A stretch of DNA of 64,000 nt from Eucommia ulmoides (lineage: Eukaryota > Streptophyta > Magnoliopsida > Garryales > Eucommiaceae), in assembly GCA_016647705.1 (NCBI GenBank), contig CM028329.1, positions 18,657,410-18,721,409 of the forward strand. Direction: 5' to 3'. A program made the position numbers and the translations under genes. The stretch's first letter is position 1, and every line of letters starts with the position of its first letter. The notes under the pieces were generated by a model. It worked only from the letters and a program-made list of their open reading frames with translations, ran no database searches and was not told where the DNA came from. This document shows, in pieces, positions 1 through 11,789 of the stretch.

Positions 1-682
1 CCATTAGTTACTTTCAAGTAACTAAATTTCCATCCAAAATATTTTGCTAGATATATCTTGAAAATATCTCATTATCAAATACTCATTAATGAGGGATTTA
101 ATATGCTTGACTAAACCTTGATGTGATGGGCCTTGAATGTTTGTCATGATGACATTCGGTTTGTTTGGTTTTGAACCATGTTTTTAGCATTAGTTACTTT
201 GAGTAACTAGATTTGTCATGGTAGATTCTTTGGTTCAATCGCGGCTTTTTTATTTGTTTCTTGAAGATTAATACTTTAAACAAAAACTTAAAGAAGTATT
301 TTTGGTGTCAAAAAAACGAAACTAGTGATAGTAAAAGTTTCAGGGGTCAAAACGAAAAACAAAATTAATTGATGAAATTTACTTAAGCTAAAAGGTATTA
401 ACTAATTTTTATTCATATTAAAAGTGATTTCATAAAAATCAAAATTTAATAATTTCATTTTAGTCCCCCTTAACTTTAGGAAAGGTTAAATCGAAACTTT
501 TACTTATACCGAATTTAATCAAATTGACAATTTTTTGCTTTATTGTGTTTTTTGGCTTTTTTTGTAGTATCAAATATAATCGAAGACAGAAATTTGTTCC
601 CTTTAAATCTCAGGTTAAAGTTTATCCAAACTTGCACTTTAGATCCGATACTAAATGGGTAGGACAAAATACGATGTCTACA
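1..682 (+). mobile_element. Left LTR-like copy of a large non-coding element (truncated by window edge)
   Basis: Positions 4-682 align end to end by eye with 19271-19953, with many substitutions and small indels, so the two copies are old. Both end in a short TGTCTA(C/T)A string, consistent with an LTR ending in CA. The start lies outside the window, so neither target-site duplication nor TG start can be checked. No standard primer-binding site follows at 683. There is no coding content; short open frames here are chance frames. The DNA between the copies has no coding of its own, which fits a LARD (large retrotransposon derivative). A segmental duplication is the alternative reading. Confidence 0.5.
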
Positions 683-850
683 ACTGTCCTTCTTTGTCAT
701 GCGAGTTTACTCGTGATGAGAAAGAAGGAGACACAAACATTTTGTTCCATGAGACATGAAAATTAAAGACAGGAAACTTAAATTAACTAAGTTAAGTCAA
801 GAACGTTCCTGAACATTGTTGTATCTACACTACTAAAGTGGTAAAGAATT
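683..850. other. Short non-coding spacer after the LTR-like copy
   Basis: This is AT-rich unique sequence between the LTR-like end and the 80-bp tandem array. No open frame of note, no tRNA-complementary primer site and no other motif was recognised. Confidence 0.4.
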
Positions 851-1090
851 TCCTAAAGGATGCCGATAACCGATCCTAAAGGATTACTACTGGGTAAGGA
901 TGGCGACAAATTGATCCTACCACTCTACATTCCTAAAGGATGGAGACAACCGATCCTAGAGGGTTACTACTGGGTAAGGATGGTGTTAAACCGATCCTAC
1001 CACTCTACATTCTTAGAGGATGGAGACAACCGATCCTAAAGGATTACTAGTAGGTAAGGATAGCGACAACAAATCCTTATCGCACTCTTG
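851..1090. repeat. Tandem repeat, three 80-bp units
   Basis: Units start at 851, 931 and 1011. Each begins TCCTAAAGGATG (TCTTAGAGGATG in unit three), carries CCGATCCTA and GGTAAGGAT in the same register, and units one and two end CCACTCTACAT. The spacing is exactly 80 bp. The repeated half-sites TCCTAAAGGA and GATCCTA are partly palindromic. It lies in the non-coding interior of the large element and has no open frame of note. Confidence 0.85.
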
Positions 1091-1188
1091 GAGAATAATG
1101 ACTTATCGTCATCTCCGGGTTATGACCGTACATACTTAGGAACACTGGAAAAGATAAATATAATTAGTGAACCAAGGGTATCCAAGGA

Positions 1189-1408
1189 ACACCGTATACA
1201 AGAAATTTAAATAATGATCCAAGCGTAGCGAGGAACACAATAGATGATGATTCAAAGATAGCGATGAACATCGTAATAGTGATCCAAAGGTAGCGAAGAA
1301 CACTACAAACATGAATTTAACACAATGATCCAAAGATAAAGATGAACACCTTGGATAATGATCCAAAGATAGCGAGGAACATTGTGAAAGTGATCCAATG
1401 ATAGCGAG
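1189..1408. repeat. Short-period array (GATCCAAAGATAGCGAGGAACA type), left part
   Basis: A motif close to GATCCAAAGATAGCGAGGAACA recurs every roughly 28-55 bp, with ATCGTGATAGT or GAATTTAACACA spacers. It is split by the insertion at 1409-3732 and resumes beyond it in the same phase, so it predates the insertion. It is non-coding; the 76-residue minus-strand frame over it only reflects the repeat. Confidence 0.8.
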
Positions 1409-3732
1409 TGTTAGCCCAGTGAGCTACCCAAGAGAGGGGTGAATTGGGTAGTGATAAAAATTTAAATAATTAAAACTTTCAACACTTAATTTACCAAATA
1501 ATCAATTTATCCTAAATCAATTATTATCTTCGTTACATAGTGGATAAGTGTTTAATTCTAGGTGCACACCTAAACAAAATATAAAAAAAATAGATAATGC
1601 AGCACACCAAGATATATCCTGGTTCAGCAAACTAGCCTTGCCTAATCTAGTCCCCCGAGCTCCATGAAGATTCGCAACCACTAAACCCTTGATCCTGTTA
1701 CTAGGTAGGAACTAAACCCTTACAAATTTTATTTTCACGAGCTAAGAAAGAACCTTATCTTTTTACCAAACTAAAGACTAACTTAATTCTATTACAAGAA
1801 GAATCACCACCTAATCTTTTTACAGGCTAAAGATTAAAACTCACAACTCTCCAAGTATCCTTTTTACAGGTAAGGATGGAACCTTTACAATTCAATCAAT
1901 TCAATTCAGGAAGAATCACAACCTAGTTCTTTTCAACCTAAAAGAATAACCTAATCTTTTTATACCTTAGGCAAAGATCAAACCTCAATATTTTTCCAGA
2001 AAAATATGGAAACCTAGCTACCCTGACAAGACACCGGTCCAACCGTGTTTAATCTACTCAAATTCACAAATACAAAAAATTATGAGTTTTTTTCCCACTC
2101 GGAGCTTCTACCACCTCAAAACAGTTATACTCAATTAATGTCTTGAAAATTACTACGTGATAGAATTAAAGTGAGGTAAATTAATATCTGATTAATAACA
2201 AGTGTGGATAGCACAAAATATAACACGTAATCAAACAATATCACAAAATCGTTTTTAAAAAAAGTTATGCTCTTAAATTTGAAAACAATTTTCTAACGAT
2301 CTAAAATCCAAGCAATCAACAATAATATGAAATCAAAATTAAGAACAATAACTTAGAAATATCTTACTAGGAAAACACCGAGTAATGAAAACAAGATCGC
2401 AAGATAGCACAGATCGGTGACGCCAATTTAACAGTGCTATGCTCAAGAACTTTAATCACAAAATCTCTCTCAAATAATCTTACAGAATGATAATTCTTAT
2501 AAAAGTTTAGGAACTGATAGTTCTTGATTAGATTGATCTAATTTTCGCAGGTCTATATATACGGATTTAGATCAAGCCTTCCAATGGCTAGTTTTCAAAA
2601 GATAGACTTCTAAAAGGCACCTATAGACCCCATATATCATATTCATTCAATTCTGGTGTATTTCATTCAACAATAACTTTAAAATCTCTTAATTAAGTCC
2701 ATAAAATATTTTCAGAACATCAATCACAAAAATAGGAAGTATTTAGTTGCTAAAATTGAGAAAATATTTAATTATATGAACAAAATCAATAGGGATATCA
2801 AAATATATATACCATATATTTAGAAATATCAAATCCCTCGAAATACTCTATTAGAATTGTAAAAAATGGCTAGTTTTTTTTACCGAAATTCCAAAATCCT
2901 CGAAATCTCAATCGAAACAATCGGTTAACCGAACCCTGGCCAATCAATTAACTGATTCATTCAGAGTGTAAGCCAAGCCAAAACCAAATGCTAGCCGGTT
3001 GACCGATTGCTCTCCGATTGGTTGACCGATTAGTTCAGTATGTTTTTCAAGTCAAACCAAGCCACAGTCGGTTGACCGATTGCCCCACAATTGGTCGACC
3101 GATTGTTTCAGAGACTTTTCACTGCGATTCCCATATGCCCATCGGTTGACAGATTCTTTCATGGTTGATTAACCGATCGATGCAAGATGCTCCATATTTT
3201 CTCCGAAACCTCACTATTTCAATCAGTTGACCAATCCTTCTCAGATCAATTGACCGATTAATGCTGGTTGATCACTTTTTCACTTATTTCTGCTCCAAAA
3301 CTCAACGTTTGAATCCGTTAACCGATTATTTTTCTCGGTTAACTAAATTGACTCTAAAATTCAATTTTAAACATTATTCTCACTTAGATCAATTTTTATT
3401 TTTCAATTTCACATAGGAGCAAATATTTGAACACTAATTAGGATCTTAAATTTCATCAAATTAAACACACAAAAATATAATTCATTTAATAGTGTTGTGT
3501 GTGATCTTAGTTCAGGTTGCATTAAGAGTATAAAAGTATTTGAGTTGTTTTCACCTAATTTCTTCAGGATCTTCAATACTCTTCATTTCTTCATTATTCA
3601 TTTTTGTACCCTTGATAATTTCTTCATGATTCAATCAATAATTGGAAATATTTTTCTAAAACACTCAACAAACACATTAGTTCCACCAAAAACATCAACC
3701 TTTAATTGTCTATCAAAATCTCGGGATCAACA
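1409..3732 (-). mobile_element. Solo-LTR candidate, 2.3 kb, inside the short-period array
   Basis: The segment starts TGTTAGCC and ends GATCAACA, the TG...CA ends of an LTR. It is flanked by a 5-bp duplication with one change: GCGAG at 1404-1408 and ACGAG at 3733-3737. Removing it restores the array repeat. No gag or pol coding was found, so a solo LTR from recombination is the simplest reading. The minus orientation is a guess from resemblance of its ends to plant LTRs. A cluster of CGGTTGACCG quasi-palindromes lies in its right third. A short non-autonomous element is the alternative. Confidence 0.65.
2915..3350. repeat. Cluster of about 11 quasi-palindromic CGGTTGACCGATTG motifs
   Basis: Variants of AATCGGTTGACCGATT recur near 2921, 2995, 3016, 3067, 3092, 3140, 3163, 3222, 3245, 3312 and 3336. 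Seven-base arms AATCGGT and ACCGATT can pair around a two-base centre. Spacing is irregular, so this is a dispersed motif cluster and not a simple satellite. It lies inside the solo-LTR candidate, where repeated factor-binding sites would be plausible, but no function is shown. Confidence 0.7.
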
Positions 3733-3985
3733 ACGAGGAATACTACAAATAGGAATTTAACACAGTGATCCAAAGATAGAGAGGAAGACTATGGATGATG
3801 ATCCAAAGATAGCAAGAAAAATTGTGACAGTGATCCAAAGATAATGAGGAACACTACAGTTAAGAATTTAACACAGTGATCCAAAGATAGCGAGGAACAT
3901 TGTGGATAATGATCCAAAGATAGTGAGGAACATCGTGATAGTGATTCAAAGATAGCGAGGAACACTACAGATAGAAAATTAAATA
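3733..3985. repeat. Short-period array, right part, followed by an ATTT run
   Basis: The GATCCAAAGATAGCGAGGAACA array continues here after the inserted LTR, with at least six recognisable motif copies. It is followed at about 3985-4010 by an (ATTT)n microsatellite. There is no coding. Confidence 0.75.
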
Positions 3986-4033
3986 TTTATTTATTTATTT
4001 ATTTATTTCAAATTGGATTGACTAAACCCCATC

Positions 4034-5878
4034 GGGGCGCCTACATATCCTGGATCGCTGAAAATCAGGTCAAATGTGGTTTGGGACTTGGCTTTGTTTT
4101 GACAGAACCAACATAGGGTTTTCTTACATATCTTAGGATAGCTAAGAATCAGGTCAAATGTAGTTCTAGCTGTTAAAATAAATCAGTATTTGGTGGAAAG
4201 GATTCTTGGTTAGAGAAACCAATTCAGGGGTCGTCATATTAATGTATGACAGAAAATGATTGAGAGAATTCTCAACTGAGAAACTCTCAAGGAAACTCAA
4301 CACTTAGTGGAGTTTCATGGTTATATCCCACTTGGGACTGCCGACGAGGACTAACACACTTTTCGTAGGAATTTACCTTGGATATAATGTGCCCCAGTCG
4401 GAGACTGGGGCTCCATGATGCTTGTTTTTCAGGTTCTCAATTTTTTAAATTTTTCTTCAGCCCTAGCCGAGGCAGATCTTATAAAAAAATATCAATGGAG
4501 AAACCTGATGTAATATACCCAAGCCCTAGCTGGGGTGTAATGATATGTCCTGAGCATTTAGTAGATTGTGACAGAACCCACATAGGTTGCCCATGTATCC
4601 CGAACCAGGTGTGTGTTTTCTTAATGTCTGATTGAGACTGAAAATCTCATTGAATTATTTTTTTCTTTTATTGTTTTTTTTTATTTTTTTTATTTTTATG
4701 CCAAGTCGTTGTTTCGGACAATGATCATCACAAAACCAAAACCCTCATTGTTATCTACGAACCCTGATTTCCTAGGTCAGGAATCAGGTCAAAATGAAGT
4801 TCGGCCCTCGTTTTGACGATTTTATTTTCCTTTCAGATTATCGACTGAACATTAAAGGTTTCCTACGTATCTCTGTTTTTCACAGAGAGTCAGGTCAAAA
4901 CGTAGTTCGTAGTGGTTTCATGATGACTCATTTTGTCAAGGCATTTCAATTTACATCCTAGGATGAAAACGAATGCAGTTTCCCATAGAAAAATCCCGAA
5001 GAAGAAGAAATGTGCCCTAGTCTTTGACTAGAGCACGGATTGGATAAGTTACGTGAGGAATCTAATCCGACACCTCTAATTGTGTGAATACGAACATAAC
5101 CAGTGAAAAATATGCCCTAGTTTGCTGGTTGCGGGGGAGATATTTTTAGCCATTATATGAGAAGCTAAGTCGGTTCGCCTCGCTATTGTCGAAGGTGATG
5201 AATTAGGGATCATTATTGTGAATCCCTGAATACGTTTGCCAGTGTTTTTATCGGTGGTGACAGAAATGAATTTTTGTATTTGGAAATCAATTCCAGGACT
5301 TTTTTACAGGTGTAATACTTGGGTTATTTATTTTATAATCAAATCATATTTCTCAAAACAAATTTGGACAAAATAACCAAAATTAAATGCCTCTTTTTTT
5401 CTTTTCTTTTTTTTCAAAATTTATTTATTTGTCATCTTTTAGCCCTAATATCCTTTAATAGGGAGTGAAAATGTGAATTTATACCCTTTCTTTTTTGCTT
5501 TAAGGGGTGTGTGCACTCAAATTTTATTAGTTAAAATTCAGGCATAACGGTAAAAACTGTGAGATTCTTCCCCAGCCCGGCTGGGATCTCTATAGTGCGA
5601 TTATCGAACCTTAATAGGTTTCCTACGTACCTTGGTGAGTTATCAAGGATCAAGTCAAGTAGAGTTTTTTCTCAAGCATTCCTTGTTACTTGAATAGTAG
5701 GAGGGAAAAATGGCTTTCCCTGGAAAGTCAAAGGACTTCTCTAGAGATGAGTCCTGATACAGGGCTAAGAGAATGTCATGAAGTTGATAGCTTCTTCTTT
5801 TTTCAATTTCGACCGCACCCACTTGGGTTTCCTACATATCTTGACAAGTTTCCAAGAATCAGGTCATAACGTAATTCC
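4034..5878 (+). repeat. Hairpin-module cluster I (seven copies with co-varying stems)
   Basis: Modules lie near 4034-4080, 4105-4166, 4571-4613, 4741-4803, 4847-4909, 5606-5665 and 5811-5878. Layout: stem A (ACCC, loop, GGGT), then TTGCCTACGTAT, stem B, then ATCAGGTCAAAACGTAGTTC. CTACGT also pairs with ACGTAG around stem B. Stem bases change between copies while pairing is kept. Stem B is TCTTAG/CTAAGA at 4131, CCTGA/TCAGG at 4763, TCTCTGT/ACAGAGA at 4869, CCTTG/CAAGG at 5630 and TCTTG/CAAGA at 5839. Stem A is CCCC/GGGG at 4027, AACCT/AGGTT at 5607 and ACCCA/TGGGT at 5817. No protein frame is conserved. Function is unknown; the copy at 4571 is degraded. Confidence 0.8.
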
Positions 5879-5879
5879 G

Positions 5880-8800
5880 AACAATGAGATTAACTTAGGA
5901 GTCATACCTATTGCAGGTAAAGATAGCTACGTTTACTGACAACAATCTGTTCTAGTCTAATAGTGAGATCGAATTGATCCTACTATTGGTCTGCTGAAGT
6001 TTTCAAATGGCATTGTTTTAAGTTTTACTGTTGGAGACCTAGTGCTTAGAGCACTTGAAATATGCTAGGACTTACTCGACTTTAGGAAGATCTTGTTAGA
6101 TCCTGACAAGATCAATTTTCTAATGACACTCTACTACACCCTGATGTTTCGCATGAATGGGTATGGTCTATTATCAAGGCATACCTTATGAGAGGTTAAC
6201 TCTTTATCTAACTTCTAGGTTGGTTGAAACCACTATTAGAGGCAGGCAATGGTATGGTGACTGGTGAGGTAATTGACAAGGTTACATGTCGAAGAATTGC
6301 ATGTTAACCTACTAGAGATTCCAAATATGGTGTATAGGAACAATTGTCATATCGATGATGACCTATGGATGCCACAGGTTCTTGTAAAATATGATGACTA
6401 ATGCTTCTCATGTGTATGATAGTTTTGCATGCCTAAGTGAAATGTGATGCATAGTGCTTGTGTAGTATTTGGGTATTGGTATATGTTGTATGATTTTATA
6501 TGCCCACTATTTTACCTAAAATGTTTTCCTAGGGAACACATCGTCTATCTAGAGATTCCAGTCTTAATGATTCTATGTGTGTTTTTTTTTTCCTTGCTCT
6601 AGATACCTTCTGATATTAGCTATCTCCCCTGGTTGTTTCCATATTGTCTCTGATAAAGAAAGATTACCAGGGCTTCTGAGAGGCTTCCTACTTCTTTGCT
6701 CATGCTTGCGTTGCAACTGAAATTCTGATCAGAATTTATCTTCGAATATTTTATGGGTTTCGATTATGTTTTACATGAAAATTCAACTGTGTCCGTTTCT
6801 GACAAAAAATACCATTTTTTTGGGTGAAAATGGAAAGGTTTTTTATAGGCATGGTAGAATGTTATTTCATGTTGATAAATTTAGATCGGGATATCCTAGA
6901 ATGGGAACATCTGGCTCAGAATAGATATCACTGTTAATCTGGCTCGAGTTTTGAATAACTTTTTGGATGATTTTTTAGAAAGGGTTCAAGTGAATGATTT
7001 ATTGAACAAGGATTTTTCTTATACTTTCTCAAGTTCATTTCTAATGTTTCTGGCATTATACGTATATGCGCCATATATATTTCCCTTTTCACGTTTATGC
7101 AAGATTATTTTGGATAAAGTATATTCAGGTAATCATATTCAAACATTCCATCATCTCAGTGATTGTCACGATTTTTCCATCAGATTAATCTAGATTATGA
7201 TAGAAATAATTTCAATAGTAATTTAGACAAAATATTTGTAGTTATTAGTTTAAAGAGTTTGTCTAGTTCAATTCCATCAAGTTCTGATAATTAATCTTTT
7301 CTGAGACTGTTGTCGAGATTACCTTGGCCCTATATGTTACTCGAGGTTTCTTCGATGGCTTCGATTCATTTCTTCAGTCTTGAACTAAAGACAATTGGAA
7401 TGGGCCCTCCCAAGATAACTCAAGAGAGGGGAAAAAGAAATGATTGAGAAATAAGTGTTAGTGAATGACTACTAAAAAATGTTTGGTTTTCCTGGCAGTG
7501 TTGAGAGAATCATTTTTTTATTATGATTATGATTATTGTTATTATTATTGTTGTTGTTGTTGTTGTTATCCTCTTTTTCTTTCACTATGGCAACTAGGGA
7601 TTCATACTTCCTATATGATCCATGTAACGAGCTTTGTGTAGTGATCCCGGTCAGTTGGCCTAAGTCACTAGGTGTTGAGACACCCCTACAACTTAATACT
7701 CGAATTATATAGACAGTGTGATTCACCTGATTACCTTCGTGTGACCACTCAATGTTTAAAAACTTTCTGAGACCAGTCTTTATTTTCTTATTTTCTTTTT
7801 CTCCTAACACATACTTTCGGGATTTTACATTTTGGAGAATTCATGGTAGTTTGATTCAGTCTCGAGGTCTTTGTTGATTTCTTCATATCTACTCATTTAT
7901 AATCTCTTATCCAATAGAGTATCCTTGTTTTCTTCCAACTTGATTCTTTTCTTATTTGGACAAAAGAATCTCTTAGTTAACTACCTTACTTCTTTTGAGA
8001 ACTTTGGGTAAGGCTAGGTCTCGTAGATTTCTAAGGATTTCTTTGATAGAATCTTCCAATTTTCCCAAAACACGACCTTGGCTGCTTTATTTTCCCTTGA
8101 GAAGAGATTATGATCACCTATCTCCCCTCAAGAATTTTCCTAGGGCGAGACTAGGTTCTAATGTTACTTTCCTCTTCTCAGGGTTCCTTAAGAATGATAT
8201 CAACCAAAGGTCTCTATTCTAATATCCCAAAGTTTTCTTGATAGGTATGTTGGCTACATTTCTCCTTGGTTTTTCTCCACAAGTCCCGAGTTGGAACATG
8301 TGTAATGATTTCACATCAGGGCTCTTAGGTTTTCTTTCTAACTTTCTCATATTTTTTTGTCAATATCTCACCATCGTTTGGTTGAAGCAAAACATTTCTT
8401 TTAACATTTTCCTTTGGATGATGGTCTAATTTAGTATTGAAATTATAGTTTCCTAAATTTATGTGAATTACGACAAGAAAATTAATTTATGAAAGTTGGA
8501 GTATAAAGAAATGAGTTGACCTTAGATAAAATAAGCCCACATTTAGTGATACGTAGATCTAGAACATAGGCGTATAAGATAATACCTAATTTATTAGAAG
8601 AGACTTAAGAAGTTAAGGAAAAGGTATAGATAGATATGGACTTCTTTTCTCATTTCTTTGAATAGTGAGGTTGGGTTTATCCGACACAGGGCTTGTCATA
8701 GAGAGGCAATGCTTTGCAACGTAGAAATCTTGGAGTTGTTTTGGCTACTTCCGGTGGAGGGAGGGATCAAGTTCATTTTATGATCTTGCGAGCGAAACTT

Positions 8801-9100
8801 GGACGGCTTTGTAGTAAAGTTACCTAACTTAGATTCTCTAGCTTTATTAAGTGATTAAAATCCTAGACCTTGACTAATGAACTTTTAAGGATGCAAATGA
8901 TCTTATTTTTACACATAGTTGTATTCTTGACTATGTCTATATGAATGGATGATCATGTCTGTGCCGTATGTATGCAATCTTAAGAATAGGTAGCTCTAGT
9001 AGGCAACTTTGAGATATCTTCTAGACAGTCCCCAGTTTTGGACTTGGTTTCGCAGGACCAGGGTAACTTGGAATTTTCGATTATCCTCAACTTCTAAGTT
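5880..9100. other. Non-coding interior of the large element, nothing recognised
   Basis: I see no gene here. Frames of 60-110 codons are isolated, AT-biased and match no family I know. A trinucleotide microsatellite lies at about 7528-7570. The sequence resembles neither flanking transposon. Confidence 0.5.
7528..7570. repeat. ATT/GTT trinucleotide microsatellite
   Basis: Repeated ATT then GTT triplets give a run of Asn codons on the minus strand. The 112-residue frame across it is therefore low complexity and is not called as a gene. Confidence 0.85.
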
Positions 9101-9287
9101 ACAAACGTGTCCTCAAAATATGGACCATTTCTCTTAGGACTTAATAACATAATTTTATTCCTCAAAAAAGATCATTGCTCCTAGGATTGCCTAACAGACG
9201 TGTCCTTTTCTTCCTTAAAAAAATGGATCATTTTTCCTAGGACTTAATGACAGACTTATCTTTTTATTCCTCAAAAGATGGATCATT
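9100..9287. repeat. About 55-bp tandem repeat, left part (target of the gypsy insertion)
   Basis: A unit containing CTCCTAGGACTTAATGACAG, a pyrimidine stretch and AAAAGATGGATCATT recurs with core positions near 9132, 9180 and 9235. The array resumes at 14204 with cores near 14211 and 14267. The gypsy element at 9288-14203 interrupts one unit exactly at TCATT. Confidence 0.75.
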
Positions 9288-9918
9288 TGATATAGTTTTG
9301 AAACTAAAACAGTTTGTTGTAAAGGAATTTCTAATGGATAAGAAATCACCACCACTAAAAAAATTCATTGGGATAGTTAAGTTCGCCACTTCAAGGATAA
9401 GAATATCACCACCTTAAAGATAAAAACTATAATTTAGCCCACCACTCAGTGGAATCCTCTAAAGAGATAAGAAACTAAGAAAGGTAATCACAAAGATTAA
9501 CTTTTGAAATCTGAAATTGATCTAGTCCCCTTTAATTTTCGTAATTCCCTTATTGTATACTTGGAACAACCCTCCAAAAATAGGAATAGTCATAATTATT
9601 GTTCCAAGACCTTACAAAAACCAATACATATCATAAACAATATTTTTTGACTTCTTTAACTACTAATAATGGTTGAATAACCAAATTCAAAGTATCTAAT
9701 TAACTTAAAGACTTCTTGAAATACTAAAAATAGCCAATAACCAGATTCAATGCTTCTAATTAACCAACTGATTTATTGAAAGGTTATACCAAATAAAGGG
9801 CTGGTCAAAAACGAAATTTGGGGCCCAAATATCTTCATGGACCATTAACCCAAGATGGTTGGGTTCCTTTAGGTTCAAATTGGCATAAATCTTATTGGAC
9901 TTGGGCTCAAATGTGTCA
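9288..9918 (-). repeat. 3' LTR of the first gypsy element
   Basis: This is 631 bp, the same length as its partner at 13573-14203, and clearly the same sequence with scattered changes. In the coding sense it runs from TGACACAT to ATATCA. The last integrase codons run into it, to about 9756. Confidence 0.92.
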
Positions 9919-10559
9919 TTCTCCCCTAGTTGGAAAGAACTCGTCCTCGAGTCTAGCGGCTCATCATCTTGGTATGGAAAAAGATTTGAAACATTAAAAG
10001 TTGCGGAAATTCCATAGTCACCAATAAGCTCCACCTTGTATGCATTGTTATTAATCTTCTGAACAATTTTGAAAGGACCATCAGCTCTAGGTTGAAGGTT
10101 AGCAAACTTTCTGTTTGGAAACCTTTCCTTCCTTAAATGAATTGGAAGATAAGTATATAAGCCGGCATTGGTCCCATGCATCTTAGCTTTGTGGCAAGTA
10201 ACACATATCTTCACAATCTTCTCAACATCTCGCACAAGCTTAGGCCAATAGAAGTTTTCTTGCACCATGATCAAAGTTTTGTCTCGGCCAAAGTGTCCAG
10301 CAAGCCCTCTACCATGAGCCTCTCGAATTATGACTTCTCTAAGTGAGCACCTTGGTATACAAAATTGTTTACCCCTGAAAAGATAACCATCATGGATAAA
10401 GAATTGGTTCTTTGGTCCACTTAAACAAGCTTTCCAAAGATTTTTAAAGTCATAATCATTTTCATAAAGGGTTTTAATAACCTCGAAACCAATCACCACA
10501 AATTGCATAGTGTTCAACAAAGAATGTCTCATACTCAATGCATCAACCACCTTATTCAA
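9756..10559 (-). pseudogene. Gypsy integrase with zinc domain and C-terminal domain but no catalytic core
   Basis: The frame is open for 267 codons. Residues 78-125 hold the HHCC zinc-binding part (REAHGRGLAGHFGRDKT, then CVTCHKAK). After TNAGLYTYLPI (residue 140) it passes directly to HLRKERFPNRKFANLQPRA and an NNAYKVEL segment, which belong to the integrase C-terminal region. The D,D-35-E core normally lying between is absent. The junction falls near 10139/10140 and keeps the reading frame. The product could not catalyse integration. The frame ends inside the 3' LTR. Confidence 0.85.
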
Positions 10560-10595
10560 TTGTCCAGACTTATGTTTAAGAAAAAATTGAAAAGT

Positions 10596-11780
10596 TTAAA
10601 AAAAGTCTACCCATTTTTCATGTCGTGCACTTAGCTTGTGTTGAGTGCTTAAGTATTTTAATGCGTCATGATCTGAATAAAGCACAAACTCCTTTGACAG
10701 CAAGTAATGACTCCAATGACTAAGAGATGGAATTATTGCATAGAACTCCTTGTCATATGTTGAATACTTCCTCTTTGCATCGTTCAACTTCTCACTAAAA
10801 AACTCAATGGGTCTTCCTTCTTGGCTAAGAACAGCTCCAACTCCCACATTAAAGGCATCACAATCAACTTCAAACACTTTGTTGAAATCTGGAAGTGTTA
10901 GAACCAGGGTTGTGGTCATCTTCTTCTTGATAAGATCAAAGCTTCCTTAGGCCTCCTTGGTCCAATTAAAAGTTCCTCCTTTCATGCATTCAGTGATGGG
11001 AGCCACAACACTACCGAAATTCTTGATGAACCACCTATAGAAAGAAACCATACCATAGAAACTTCTTACATCATGAATGGATTTAGGAACTGACCAACTT
11101 TCTATAGCTTCCACCTTGCTAGGATCCATCTTGATTCCTGCACTAGACACCACATAGCCCAAGAAAACAAGGGTATCCATAAAGAAGTGACATTTTCGCA
11201 AGTTAGCAAAAAGTTTTTGCTCCCTCAAGGTTTGAAATACACTCCTTAGATGCTCCACATGTTCATGCAAAGATTTACTATAGACCAGAATGTCATCGCA
11301 ATAAACAACAACAAACTTTCCCAAGAAGGGTGTAAGAGTATGTGTCATGAGCCTCATAAAAGTACTTGGTGCATTTGAGAGACCAAATGGCATTACAAGC
11401 CATTCATAAAGCCCTTTCCCAATTTTGAAAGCCGTCTTCCATTCATCTCCTTATCTCATTCTTATTTGGTTGTATCCACTTCAAAAAACAATCTTGGAAA
11501 ACACATCAGCTCCATGAAGTTGATCGAGTAAATCATCCAGCCTTGGAATAGGAAACCGATACTTAATAGTGATCTTATTAATGGCTCTACTATCAACACA
11601 CATGTGTCATGTTTCATCCTTCTTCGGAACCAAAAGAGCTAGAACAACACAAGGACTCATGCTTTCACAAATCAAGCCTCGAGAAATAAGTTCATCCACT
11701 TGCCTTTGTAACTTAGCTTGTTGCATTGGATTCATTCGATAAGCAGCCTTGTTTGGTAGTGAAGAACCTGGAACAAGATT
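10596..11780 (-). pseudogene. Gypsy reverse transcriptase and RNase H, broken
   Basis: RT fingers and palm are readable from about 11760. Landmarks are [39 protein letters not shown] and the catalytic YCDD within [14 protein letters not shown]. RNase H follows with FEVDCDAFNVGVGAVLSQ, YDKEFYAI and YSDHDALKYL. A TGA at 11607-11609 interrupts the segment before CVDSRA, and frame changes occur near 11394 and 10947. It would copy the element RNA in virus-like particles if intact, but cannot be expressed as one protein. Confidence 0.88.
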
Positions 11781-11789
11781 AATGTGATG

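Noticed and set aside
851..1408. Regularly spaced repeats that might suggest a CRISPR array
   Set aside because: The sequence is plant nuclear DNA, spacers are not unique, repeats are degenerate and there are no cas genes.
7472..7810. 112-codon minus-strand frame with an Asn run
   Set aside because: The run is a trinucleotide microsatellite, and the rest matches no family and has no context.
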